Shown here: piece after piece, positions 49,638 through 62,791 of the stretch
Numbering within the stretch: position 1 is the stretch's first letter
Layout of the letters: each line of letters opens with the position of its first letter
Source of the DNA: Sanderia malayensis
Lineage: Eukaryota; Cnidaria; Scyphozoa; Semaeostomeae; Pelagiidae
Length of the DNA: 64,000 bases
NCBI GenBank assembly: GCA_013076295.1
Contig: RQOL01000479.1
Coordinates: 186,001 to 250,000 of the forward strand
Reading direction: 5' to 3'
Position numbers and translations under genes: made by a program
The notes under the pieces: generated by a model
Seen by the model: the letters and a program-made list of their open reading frames with translations, nothing else
Told to the model about the DNA's origin: nothing
Database searches by the model: none

Positions 49638-51585
49638 GACACGCAAAGTAATATACTTCCAGTTGAAATTATGCAAGTTTTATTAGTTCCATCTATTCAC
49701 CGAACACACGGTCCATAGAATCCCTGAGCCCCGGTTTCCATTCCAGGTTGTTCCAGGTCTATGTTTTCCCGTGATGCGAGAAATCCACCACTTTATTCAG
49801 CGTGGCAGAAACACCTGAACTCAAAACCCACGTAGAGAAGAAGCTCCGTTAACAATACATCAGGTTTCTGAAAAACATCAGAAAACCATTGCGAATGAAT
49901 TGATCCACTGGATTTGAGATTTTGATTAAAAAATAAACAATTTAAAAAAATACAGATTAAGTCTCTCCCGAGAACACGGTGCATGTAATCCCGAGCCCCG
50001 TTTGCCATTCCAAGTTGTTTCGGGTCCATGTTTTTCCCAATGCACAAATTTCAGAGCTATTTAGCCAGTGTGGTAGAAACGCCCCAACTCGAACCCCACG
50101 CAGAGAAGCTTTTTGAAAAAGCATAAGATTTGTGAGTACTTAATATCAGAAAACAGAATTTGATTGAATTTATTAATTTCATTCAAGATTGCAACTAAAT
50201 AATATACAATTTTAATACAACAGATGGCACTCAATAACGCATGTCTACAACTACACGAATTCCATGAAAGCAATACAGAAGCCCATTATGAAAATTTTAG
50301 AAGGGCCCCGAAGTTGAATACTTCTAAACACCCAGGCACCAGTCGAAATTGAATATATAGAAGCGTTTTTAAATACAGCAGATCATGAAAGTTTTTAAAT
50401 AACTCACTCACATATTTCACAGGCCAAAATCCACAACTTTTTTGCTTTGAATAGCTAATCAAGCTCAGTGGCAGGCACTTTTAGAATCCACGTGGAATTG
50501 AAGCAACCTTTTCAGGGTTTATCTGACCCAGAAAGAAAGTGGTGTGCTTGAAAGATGAAATCGCAATGTTAGCCTGCGGATGGCAAGTCGGCAATAGTAA
50601 TTCAGCAAAATAGCGTTTGGGCAACTCCACGTGTTCAGAACGCCTTCGGTTCAGTGAAATCCCGAAATTGCTGTTTCTGAAATTCATGAGTTACATCGTT
50701 GTATCCAAACCTGTTCTTATAAAAGCAAAATTTGATCATTCATCGGTTTAGTATTCGATTTGACATAGTGGAGATTTGTAAAGCAAAGAATAATTTAGAA
50801 ATTTAGAGCGCACAAAAATTTCTATAAACCAGCTCATCAGAATATCTTGAAAACACGATAAGAAGGATACAAAGAAGTTTAGTAAAGGCAATTAGAAACA
50901 ACTTAGCCACTTACCAGTTAAATCCTGAAGCTTTTAGTTGGAAATCTCGAGTAAAATGGCAGCAAAAATAAAACAGCCATCCAGCAAAATAAATCCATTC
51001 GGTTTGCCTGGCCTGCCCAGCCCATCCCAAAAATTCGAAAATGAAAAATCAAGTGCACACTTTCCTTTCCTCGTCAACAAAGGACGCAAATGGATAAGTG
51101 CGAAACGTAACAGGGTTTCATTGTTTCGAAAAGGCTTGGCAACGCAAAACAACGCACGATCGATCTTTACAGAAACATAACATCATCCAGACGCCGTAAT
51201 GGTCAGGGTGTCGCCGAGCACAACACGTTTTGTTCGATTCAAAAGCTTAAGTACGCGACAAAGCTTTGGACACGTCCCCCGGCACGCAAAACAAAAGGCG
51301 AAAGAACAGCACACACTCCATCCTCTCACACGAAAGAGAAAGGCCTCATTACGGGAAAACAAAGGGCGAAATATTTTCGAAGCAGAAAATGGGAAATATC
51401 TCTAAAACGATAAGGAATTTAAAAAAATAAAATAATTTCTAGGCTTGTCCAGTGGAAGGCGAAGACATCTAGGTGGTTTCGAAAAGATTAAGCCAAGCAG
51501 AAAAACGGTAGAGGGGAGACAACATTTGAGCACTGGAGCCTTTGAGCGCAACACCTTTGCCGCTGCGATTTTAGTATTTATTGAC
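49638..51585 (+). repeat. E unit 3
   Basis: Closest to E unit 1 at diagnostic sites. The 80-, 70- and 68-codon frames are all open (50938-51180, 50061-50273, 50481-50687). Confidence 0.88.
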
Positions 51586-51750
51586 ATACATACATACATA
51601 CATACCTACATACATACATACATACATACATACATACATACATACATGACCGGGTTCGGTTGCTTCGCTCCCTCCCCGGAGCCCGTCAAGTAAACAAAGC
51701 TTAATCTGGTTGGCGCGCTTCGCGCGCTGCATTCGCTTCCGCTCATGCTC
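51586..51750 (+). repeat. ACAT tract and B1 core, copy 12
   Basis: B1 spans 51648-51750 and starts CATGACCGGG, one G short. Confidence 0.87.
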
Positions 51751-53665
51751 ATACATACATACAATACATACCCTACAATACATAACCTACAATACATACC
51801 CTACAATACATACCCTACTATACATACCATGCAATACATACCCTACAATACATACCCTACAATACATACCCTACAATAAATACCTGACAATACATACCCT
51901 ACAATATATACCGTACAATAAATACCCTACAATACAAAGCCTACAATACATACCCTACAATACATACCCTACAATACATACCTACTACTATACATACCCT
52001 ACAATACATACCCTACAATTCATACCCTACAATACATACCCTACAACACATACCCTACAACACATACCTTACAATACATACCTTACAATACATACCTACA
52101 ATACATACCCTACAATAAATACCTAAAATACAAACCCTACAATACATGCCCTACGATACATACCCTACATAACATACCCGACAATACATACCCTACAATA
52201 CATACCATACAATACATAACCTACAATACAAACCCTACAATACATACCGTACAATACATACCCTACAATACACACCCTATAATACATACCTTACAATGCA
52301 TACCCTACAATACATCCCCTACAATACATACCTTACAACACATACCCTACATAACATACCCTAAAATACATACCCTACAATACATACCCTACCATAAATA
52401 TCTTACAATACATACCCTACAATAAATACCCTACATTACATACCCTACAATACAAACCCTACGGTACATACCCTATAATACATACTCTACAATAAATACC
52501 CTACAATACATACCCTACAATACATACCCTACAATACATACCCTACAATACATACACTACAATACACACCCTTCAATACATACCTTACAATACATACCCT
52601 ACAATAAATACCCTACAATAAATACCCTACAACACATACCCTACATAACACACCCTACTATACATACCCTACAATACATACCCTACAATACATACCCTAC
52701 AATAAATACCATACAATACATACCCTACAATAAATACCCTACGATACATACCCTACAATACAAACCTACTATAAATACCCTACTATAAATACCCTACAAT
52801 ACATACCCTACAATACATATCCTACAATACATACCTTACAATACATACCCTACAATACATACCCTACAATACATACCCTACAATACCTACCCTACAATAC
52901 TACCTACAATACATACCCTACAATATATACCCTACAATAAATACCCTACAATACATACCTTACAATAAATACCCTACAATAAATTACACTACAATAATAC
53001 CCTATAAATACATACCCTACAATACATACCTTACAATGCATACCCTACAATACATACCCTACAATACATACCCTACAAACATACCCTACTACTACCCTAA
53101 TACATACCCTACAATACATACGCTACCTAAATACATACCTACTACAAAATAATACCCTACATTACATACCCTACACAACCCTACATACATACCCTACAAT
53201 ACATACCTACAATAAATACCCTACAATACATACCCTACAATAAATACCCTACAATACATACCCTACAACACATACCCTACAATACATACCACAATACATA
53301 CCTTACAATACATACCCTACATAACATACCCTACAATACATACCCACAATACATACCCTACATAACATACCCTACAATACATACCCTACAATACATACCC
53401 TACAATACATACCCTACAATACATACCTTACAATACATACCCTACAATACATACCCTACAATACATACCCTACAATACATACCTTACAATACATACCCTA
53501 CAATACATACCCTACAATAAATACCCTACAATAAATACCCTACAATACATACCCTACAATACATACCCTACAATACATACCCTACATAAAATACCCTACA
53601 ATACATACCCTACAATACATACCCTACAATACATACCCTAAAATACATCCCCTACAATACATACT
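51751..53665. repeat. M block 13 (about 137 copies)
   Basis: The left side follows M blocks 12 and 14; the right side follows M block 11. A stretch of broken monomers lies at about 52,890-53,210. Confidence 0.92.
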
Positions 53666-55120
53666 ATACGACGCAACATTTCTAAAGAAAGTAAAGGTGG
53701 GAGGTCGGATCTTCCCCCTGGCAATCGACCGCCCAGCGCCCACCCTGCCGCCCCCTGAAAGCCGAAGGTTGATAGCTTCAATGTGAAGTTTGAAAAAAAA
53801 AAGTTGCCTTCAAAAATTTAATAAATCCTGGAAAATTTAAACTCAATCTCTAATAAAATTATATCAAACTGTAGCTAAGAAAACAGCAAATCCGATAAAA
53901 ATATTCACATTTCTTAACAGTGTTGTTTTGAATTTTAAGCAAGTATTTAGTGCAGCCCAAGATAAAAGCCCTGAAAAAATTTATTCATCAGCCAACTTTA
54001 AAAACACAAATATTCCCCTAACTTGGTCAAACTTTGTCCATTTTAACTCAAATTACACCAACATGAAGCTGATACATTGGCGAATAAGTATCGAAAGTAA
54101 TTGGGTGCATTTGAAATGCTTTTCCCAATTTTAGTTGTACATTTTTGAAGTCCAAAACATGACTTTGTTGATCAAAAATAGCCCTGAAATCAAACCAGTG
54201 AAAAAAATAGCATTTAAAACACGATACACCAACTTTCAAATTACGTTAACGTGGCCAATTTTTGTCCTACACACCCCACGAAAATATCAACATGAAGCTA
54301 ATAGCTTGGCGAACATTTATCGAAAGTAATTGGGGTGAAAAAAACAACGTTTTGGCAGGTTAAAAATTAATTTTTCGCAAATGCAAAACACACGCGTGTT
54401 GCTTGAAAATTTCGTGCTTTTCAGGCAAAATCCAAACTCGGCTAGAACTGTCCAAAAACAAAGGAGTATCAAGAAAACAAAACAAACAAAGCCATATAAC
54501 TTTAATTCTTGTGTAAATAAACAGTTCTCGAAAGTTTAAATGGAGAAAATCGGCCCAGAACGACCCGAGTAAATCAAAATTGTCTTTGTGTTTTGGTTCG
54601 GCCCTCGAGCGGAAAGAAAAAAGTGAGGTGAAACAAAACAAAACTCGTGCTATTTAAAGCAAAAAACAATCAAATAAAGGAAATACCTTGAAATAATGGT
54701 CCCCCAATTGTCTCCACAGGTCTTGACAACAATTGACACGTCTTTACAATTGATTTCCGGCAGGTATTCACGTCTAAACCCGAACAACTTGCCGCCCGTT
54801 CAACTAAAAAACCACGTGCTTCTCCCTGCTCGTTTTGCATCTCATTAACTCCGTCCTCGGAATTTTCTAGAAGGTCGGAACACAAAATGGGCCATAACTC
54901 CAGAACCGTTTGGAGTAGAAATTAGCTTTACTGTGATCAGCGCAATGCAGCGATCATTTTGATACCAATTTGAACCCATTCGCACCCCACAAAAAAGCCT
55001 TTGTGTTCACAACGAAATTCCTTTGATCCCATTGTTGGTCGAACGTCGATTGTTCACCAAACAATAGCCCATTGTTTAGAGTCGGCGGGTCACCTGTTGA
55101 CGTAGATTATATAATAGAGA
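53666..55120 (+). repeat. A module 13 (long form, type II)
   Basis: Nearly the same as A module 11. The 68-codon plus frame reappears at 53928-54134. Confidence 0.88.
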
Positions 55121-55282
55121 CTAACCGGGGGCCCGGGCGCGACGCTCCCTCCCTGGAGCCCCCCAAGCAACAAAAGTTTAATGTGGTTGGCGCGCTTCGC
55201 GCGCTGCATTCTCTAGCGCTCATGCCCTTAGATACATACCTACATACATGCATACATACATACATACATACATACTTACATA
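55121..55282 (+). repeat. B2 core and ACAT tract, copy 13
   Basis: B2 55121-55227 matches copy 1 closely. Confidence 0.87.
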
Positions 55283-55320
55283 CTAGGAAGGCTGGCGCGC
55301 TTCGCGCGCCACCTCCCTAG
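55283..55320 (+). repeat. P palindrome, copy 4
   Basis: Identical to copy 1. Confidence 0.8.
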
Positions 55321-55798
55321 TGTGTTGGCCTTGCTGTGAGTGGAAACAGCGATTTTGAACAAAAGTGGGGTGGGTTTCTGTTGTTTTGGACTTTGATCTG
55401 AGTGGGACAGCGATTTTCAACAAAAGTCTGGTGGGTTTCAGTTGTTTTGGCCTTCGATCTGAGTGGGACAGCGATCTTTAAAAAAAGTGGGGTGGGTTTC
55501 TGTTGCTTTGACCTTCGATCTGAGTGAGACAGCGATCTTCAACAAAAGTGGGTGGGTTTCAGTTGTTTTGGCCCTCGATCTGAGTGGGACAGCTATCTTA
55601 AACAAAAGTGGGGTGGGTTTCTGTTGTTTTGGCCTTCGATCTGAGTGGGACAGCTATTTTAAACAAAAGTGGGATGGGTTTCTGTTGTTTTTGGCCTTCG
55701 ATCTGAGTGGGACAGCGATCTTAAACAAAAGTGGGGTGGTTTCTGTCGTTTTGGGCTTCGATCTGAGTGGGACAGTGATCTTCAACAAAGTGGGATGG
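55321..55798 (+). repeat. D array 4 (8-monomer form)
   Basis: Full eight-monomer order, with one extra A in the first monomer (GTGGAAACAGCG). Confidence 0.92.
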
Positions 55799-57741
55799 AC
55801 ACGCAAAGTAATATACTTCCAGTTGAAATTATGCAAGTTTTATTAGTTCCATCTATTCACCGAACACACGGTCCATAGAATCCCTGAGCCCGGTTTCCAT
55901 TCCAGGTTGTTCCAGGTCTCTGTTTTCCCGTGATGCGAGAAATCCACCACTTTATTCAGCGTGGCAGAAACACCTGAACTCAAAACCCACGTAGAGAAGA
56001 AGCTCCGTTAACAATACATCAGGTTTCTGAAAAACATCAGAAAACCATTGCGAATGAATTGATCCACTGGATTTGAGATTTTGATTAAAAAATAAACAAT
56101 TTAAAAAATACAGATTAAGTCTCTCCCGAGAACACGGTGCATGTAATCCCGAGCCCCGTTTGCCATTCCAAGTTGTTTCGGGTCCATGTTTTTCCCAATG
56201 CACAAATTTCAGAGCTATTTAGCCAGTGTGGTAGAAACGCCCCAACTCGAACCCCACGCAGAGAAGCTTTTTGAAAAGCATAAGATTTGTGAGTACTTAA
56301 TATCAGAAAACAGAATTTGATTGAATTTATTAATTTCATTCAAGATTGCAACTAAATAATATACAATTTTAATACAACAGATGGCACTCAATAACGCATG
56401 TCTACAACTACACGAATTCCATGAAAGCAATACAGAAGCCCATTATGAAAATTTTAGAAGTGCCCCGAAGTTGAATACTTCTAAACACCCCAGGCACCAG
56501 TCGAAATTGAATATATAGAAGCGTTTTTAAATACAGCAGATCATGAAAGTTTTTAAATAACTCACTCACATATTTCACAGGCCAAAATCCACAACTTTTT
56601 TGCTTTGAATAGCTAATCAAGCTCAGTGGCAGGCACTTTTAGAATCCACGTGGAATTGAAGCAACCTTTTCAGGGTTTATCTGACCCAGAAAGAAAGTGG
56701 TGTGCTTGAAAGATGAAATCGCAATGTTAGCCTGCGGATGGCAAGTCGGCAATAGTAATTCAGCAAAATAGCGTTTGGGCAACTCCACGTGTTCAGAACG
56801 CCTTCGGTTCAGTGAAATCCCGAAATTGCTGTTTCTGAAATTCATGAGTTACATCGTTGTATCCAACCTGTTCTTATAAAAGCAAAATTTGATCATTCAT
56901 CGGTTTAGTATTCGATTTGACATAGTGGAGATTTGTAAAGCAAAGAATAATTTAGAAATTTAGAGCGCACAAAAATTTCTATAAACCAGCTCATCAGAAT
57001 ATCTTGAAAACACGATAAGAAGGATACAAGAAGTTTAGTAAAGGCAATTAGAAACAACTTAGCCACTACCAGTTAAATCCTGAAGCTTTTAGTTGGAAAT
57101 CTCGAGTAAAATGGCAGCAAAAATAAACAGCCATCCAGCAAAATAAATCCATTCGGTTTGCCTGGCCTGCCCAGCCCATCCCAAAAATTCGAAAATGAAA
57201 AATCAAGTGCACACTTTCCTTTCCTCGTCAACAAAGGACGCAAATGGATAAGTGCGAAACGTAACAGGGTTTCATTGTTTCGAAAAGGCTTGGCAACGCA
57301 AAACAACGCACGATCGATCTTTACAGAAACATAAACATCATCCAGACGCCGTAATGGTCAGGGTGTTGCCGAGCACAACACGTTTTGTTCGATTCAAAAG
57401 CTTCAGTACGCGACAAAGCTTTGGACACGTCCCCCGGCACGCAAAACAAAAGGCGAAAGAACAGCACACACTCCATCCTCTCACACGAAAGAGAAAGGCC
57501 TCATTACGGGAAAACAAAGGGCGAAATATTTTCGAAGCAGAAATGGGAAATATCTCTAAAACGATAAGGAATTTAAAAAAATAAAATAATTTCTAGGCTT
57601 GTCCAGTGGAAGGCGAAGACATCTAGGTGGTTTCGAAAAAGATTAAGCCAAGCAGAAAAACGGTAGAGGGGAGACAACATTTGAGCACTGGAGCCTTTGA
57701 GCGCAACACCTTTGCCGCTGGCGATTTTAGTATTTATTGAC
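55799..57741 (+). repeat. E unit 4
   Basis: The 80-codon plus frame is destroyed by loss of one A at about 57,125 (AAAATAAACAGCC). Other one-base losses occur at about 57,029 and 57,541. Confidence 0.88.
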
Positions 57742-57907
57742 ATACATACATACATACATACCTACATACATACATACATACATACATACATACATACATA
57801 CATGAGCCGGGTTCGGTTGCTTCGCTCCCTCCCTGGAGCCCGTCAAGTAAACAAAGCTTAATCTGGTTGGCGCGCTTCGCGCGCTGCATTCGCTTCCGCT
57901 CATGCTC
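57742..57907 (+). repeat. ACAT tract and B1 core, copy 13
   Basis: B1 57804-57907 has the same CCCTGGAGCC variant as copy 11, as expected for a dimer partner. Confidence 0.88.
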
Positions 57908-60790
57908 ATACATACATACAATACATACCCTACAATACATAACCTACAATACATACCCTACAATACATACCCTACTATACATACCATGCAATACATACCC
58001 TACAATACATACCCTACAATACATACCCTACAATAAATACCTGACAATACATACCCTACAATATATACCGTACAACAAATACCCTACAATACAAGCCTAC
58101 AATACATACCCTACAATACATACCCTACAATACATACCCTACTATACATACCCTACAATACATACCCTACAATTCATACCCTACAATACATACCCTACAA
58201 CACATACCCTACAACACATACCTTACAATACATACCTTACAATACATACCTACAATACATACCCTACAATAAATACCCTAAATACAAACCCTACAATACA
58301 TGCCCTACGATACATACCCTACATAACATACCCGACAATACATACCCTACAATACATACCATACAATACATACCTACAATACAACCCTACAATACATACC
58401 TACAATACATACCCTACAATACACACCCTAATACATACCTTACAATGCATACCCTACAATACATACCCTACAATACATACCTTACAACACATACCCTACA
58501 TAACATACCCTAAATACATACCCTACAATACATACCCTACATAAATACTTACAATACATACCCTACAATAAATACCCTACATACATACCCTACAATACAA
58601 CCCTACTACATACCCTACAATACATACCCTACAATAAATACCCTACAATACATACCCTACAATACATACCCTACAATACATACCCTACAATACATACCCT
58701 ACAATACATACCCTCAATACATACCTTACAATACATACCCTACAATAAATACCCTACAATAAATACCCTACAACACATACCCTACATAACACACCCTACA
58801 TACATACCCTACAATACATACCTACAATACATACCCTACAATACATACCCTACAATACATACCGTACAATACATACCCTACAATACACACCCTATAATAC
58901 ATACCTTACAATGCATACCCTACAATACATCCCCTACAATACATACCTTACAACACATACCCTACATAACATACCCTAAAATACATACCCTACAATACAT
59001 ACCCTACCATAAATATCTTACAATACATACCCTACAATAAATACCCTACATTACATACCCTACAATACAAACCCTACGGTACATACCCTATAATACATAC
59101 TCTACAATAAATACCCTACAATACATACCCTACAATAAATACCCACAATACATACCCTACAATACACACCCTTCAATACATACCTTACAATACATACCCT
59201 ACAATAAATACCGTACAATACATACCCTACAATACACACCCTATAATACATACCTTACAATGCATACCCTACAATACATCCCCTACAATACATACCTTAC
59301 AACACATACCCTACATAACATACCCTAAAATACATACCCTACAATACATACCCTACCATAAATATCTTACAATACATACCCTACAATAAATACCCTACAT
59401 TACATACCCTACAATACAAACCCTACGGTACATACCCTATAATACATACTCTACAATAAATACCCTACAATACATACCCTACAATACATACCCTACAATA
59501 CATACCCTACAATACATACCCTACAATACACACCCTTCAATACATACCTTACAATACATACCCTACAATAAATACCCTACAATAAATACCCTACAACACA
59601 TACCCTACATAATACACCCTACTATACATACCCTACAATACATACCCTACAATACATACCCTACAATACATACCCTACAATAAATACCCAACAATACATA
59701 CCCTACTATACATACCCTACAATACATACCCTACAATTCATACCCTACAATACATACCCTACAACACATACCCTACAACACATACTATACAATACATACC
59801 TTACAATACATACCTACAATACATACCCTACAATACATACCCTACAATACAAACCCTGCAATACATGCCCTACGATACATACCCTACATAACATACCCGA
59901 CAATACATACCCTACAATACATACCATACAATACATAACCTACAATACAAACCCTACAATACATACCATACAATACATACCCTACAATACATACCCTACA
60001 ATACATACCCTACAATACATACCCTACTATACATACCCTACAATACATACCCTACAATACATACCCTGCAATACATACCCTACAATACATACCATAAAAT
60101 ACATACCCTAAATACATACCCTAAAATACATACCCTACAATACATACCTACAATGCATACCCTACCATACATACCCTACATAACATACCCTACGATACTT
60201 ACCCTTCGATACATACCCTACAATACATACCTTACAATACATACCCTACAATACATACCCTACAATACGTACCTTACAATACATACCCTACAATACATAC
60301 CCTACAATACATACCTTACAATACATACCCTACAATACATACCCTACAATAAATACCCTACAATAAATACCCTACAATACATACCCTACAACACATACCC
60401 TACAATACATACCCTACAATACATACCTTACAATACATACCTTACATAACATACCCTACAATACATACCCACAATACATACCCTACATAACATACCCTAC
60501 AATACATACCCTACAATACATACCCTACAATACATACCCTACAATACATACCTTACAATACATACCCCACAATAACATACCCTACAATACATACCCTACA
60601 ATACATACCTTACAATACATACCCTACAATACATACCCTACAATAAATACCCTACAATAAATACCCTACAATACATACCCTACCAATACATACCCTACAT
60701 ACATACCCTACAAACATACCCTACAATACATACCCTACAATACATACCCTACAATACATACCCTAAATACATACCCTACAATACATACTA
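57908..60790. repeat. M block 14 (about 206 copies)
   Basis: Similar in length to M block 12. A segment containing CCATAAATATCTTACAATAC occurs at about 59,005 and again about 349 bp later. Confidence 0.92.
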
Positions 60791-62239
60791 TACGACGCAA
60801 CATTTCTAAAGAAAGTAAAGGTGGGAGGTCGGATCTTCCCCCTGGCAATCGACCGCCCAGCGCCCACCCTGCCGCCCCCCTGAAAGCCGAAGGTTGATAG
60901 CTTCAGTGTGAAGTTTGAAAAAAAAAGTTGCCTTCAAAAATTTAATCAATCCTGGAAAATTTAAACTCAATCTCTAATAAAAATTATATCAAACTGTAGC
61001 TAAGAAAACAGCAAATCCGATAAAAAATATTCACATTTCTTAACAGTGTTGTTTTGAATTTTAAGCAAGTATTTAGTGCAGCCCAAGACAAAAGCCCTGA
61101 AAAAATTTATTCATCAGCCAACTTTAAAAACACAAAATTCCCCTAACTTGGTCAAACTTTGTCCATTTTAACTCAAATTACACCAACATGAAGCTGATAC
61201 ATTGGCGAATAAGTATCGAAAGTAATTGGGTGCATTTGAAATGCTTTCCCAATTTTAGTTGTACATTTTTGAAGTCCAAAACATGACTTTGTTGATCAAA
61301 AATAGCCCTGAAATCAAACCAGTGAAAAAAATAGCATTTAAAACACGATTCACCAACTTTCAAATTACGTTAACGTGGCCAATTTTTGTCCTACACACCC
61401 CACGAAAATATCAACATGAAGCTAATAGCTTGGCGAACATTTATCGAAAGTAATTGGGTGAAAAAACAACGTTTTGGCAGGTTAAAATTAATTTTCGCAA
61501 ATGCAAAACACACGCGTGTTGCTTGAAAATTTCGTGCTTTTCAGCAAAATCCAAACTCGGCTAGAACTGTCCAAAAACAAAGGAGTATCAAGAAAACAAA
61601 ACAAACAAAGCCATATAACTTTAGTTCTTGTGTAAATAAACAGTTCTCGAAAGTTTAAATGGAGAAAATCGGCCCAGAACGACCCGAGTAAATCAAAATT
61701 GTCTTTGTGTTTTGGTTCGGCCCTCGAGCGGAAAGAAAAAAGTGAGGTGAAACAAAACAAAACTCGTGCTATTTAAAGCAAAAAACAATCAAATAAAGGA
61801 AATACCTTGAAATAATGGTCCCCCAATTGTCTCCACAGTCTTGACAACAATTGACACGTCTTTACAATTGATTCCGGCAGGTATTCACGTTTAAACCCGA
61901 ACAACTTGCCGCCCGTTCAACTAAAAAACCACGTGCTTCTCCCTGCTCGTTTTGCATCTCATTAACTCCGTCCTCGGAATTTGCTAGAAGGTCGGAACAC
62001 AAAATGGGCCATAACTCCAGAACCGTTTGGAGTAGAAATTAGCTTTACTGTGATCAGCGGCAATGCAGCGATCATTTTGATACCAATTTGAACCCTTATT
62101 CGCACCCCACAAAAAAGCCTTTGTGTTCACAACGAAATTCCTTTGATCCCATTGTTTGGTCGAACGTCGATTGTTCACCAAACAATAGCCCATTGTTTAG
62201 AGTCGGCGGGTCACGTTGACGTAGATTATATAATAGAGA
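60791..62239 (+). repeat. A module 14 (long form, mosaic)
   Basis: The left end matches A module 12 (CTTCAGTGTG, TTTAATCAATCC). From about 61,010 it matches A modules 11 and 13 (CAGCAAATCCG, GAGTATCAAG, GAGCGGAAAG). Confidence 0.87.
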
Positions 62240-62402
62240 CTAACCGGGGGCCCGGCGCGCGACGCTCCCTCCCTGGAGCCCCCAAGCAACAAAAGTTTAA
62301 TGTGGTTGGCGCGCTTCCGCGCGCTGCATTCTCTAGCGCTTTTGCCCTTAGATACATACCTACATACATGCATACATACATACATACATACATACTTACA
62401 TA
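62240..62402 (+). repeat. B2 core and ACAT tract, copy 14
   Basis: B2 62240-62347 has an extra C inside the hairpin (GCGCGCTTCCGCGCGC) and TTTTGCCC in place of TCATGCCC. Confidence 0.85.
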
Positions 62403-62440
62403 CTAGGAAGGCTGGCGCGCTTCGCGCGCCACCTCCCTAG
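62403..62440 (+). repeat. P palindrome, copy 5
   Basis: Identical to copy 1. Confidence 0.8.
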
Positions 62441-62791
62441 TGTGTTGGCCTTGCTGTGAGTGGAACAGCGATTTGAACAAAAGTGGGGTGGGTTTCTGTT
62501 GTTTTGGACTTTGATCTGAGTGGGACAGCGATTTTCAACAAAAGTCTGGTGGGTTTCAGTTGTTTGGCCTTCGATCTGAGTGGGACAGCGATCTTTAAAA
62601 AAAGTGGGGTGGGTTTCTGTTGCTTGACCTTCGATCTGAGTGAGACAGCGATCTTCAACAAAAGTGGGTGGGTTTCAGTTGTTTTGGCCCTCGATCTGAG
62701 TGGGACAGCTATCTTAAACAAAAGTGGGGTGGTTTCTGTCGTTTTGGGCTTCGATCTGAGTGGGACAGTGATCTTCAACAAAGTGGGATGG
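62441..62791 (+). repeat. D array 5 (6-monomer form)
   Basis: Carries the same monomer 5/7 fusion as D array 3. Confidence 0.92.

Larger units (their letters stand above)
42192..62440 (+). repeat. Type II higher-order repeat with 13.1-kb dimer period
   Basis: The palindrome ends at 42191, 49287, 55320 and 62440, so spacings are 7096, 6033 and 7120 bp. Alternate units match: 42191 to 55320 is 13,129 bp and 49287 to 62440 is 13,153 bp. Long units have 8 D monomers and the E variants GTGTTGCCGAGC and AGAAGTGCCCCG. The short unit has 6 D monomers with GTGTCGCCGAGC and AGAAGGGCCCCG. Confidence 0.9.
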
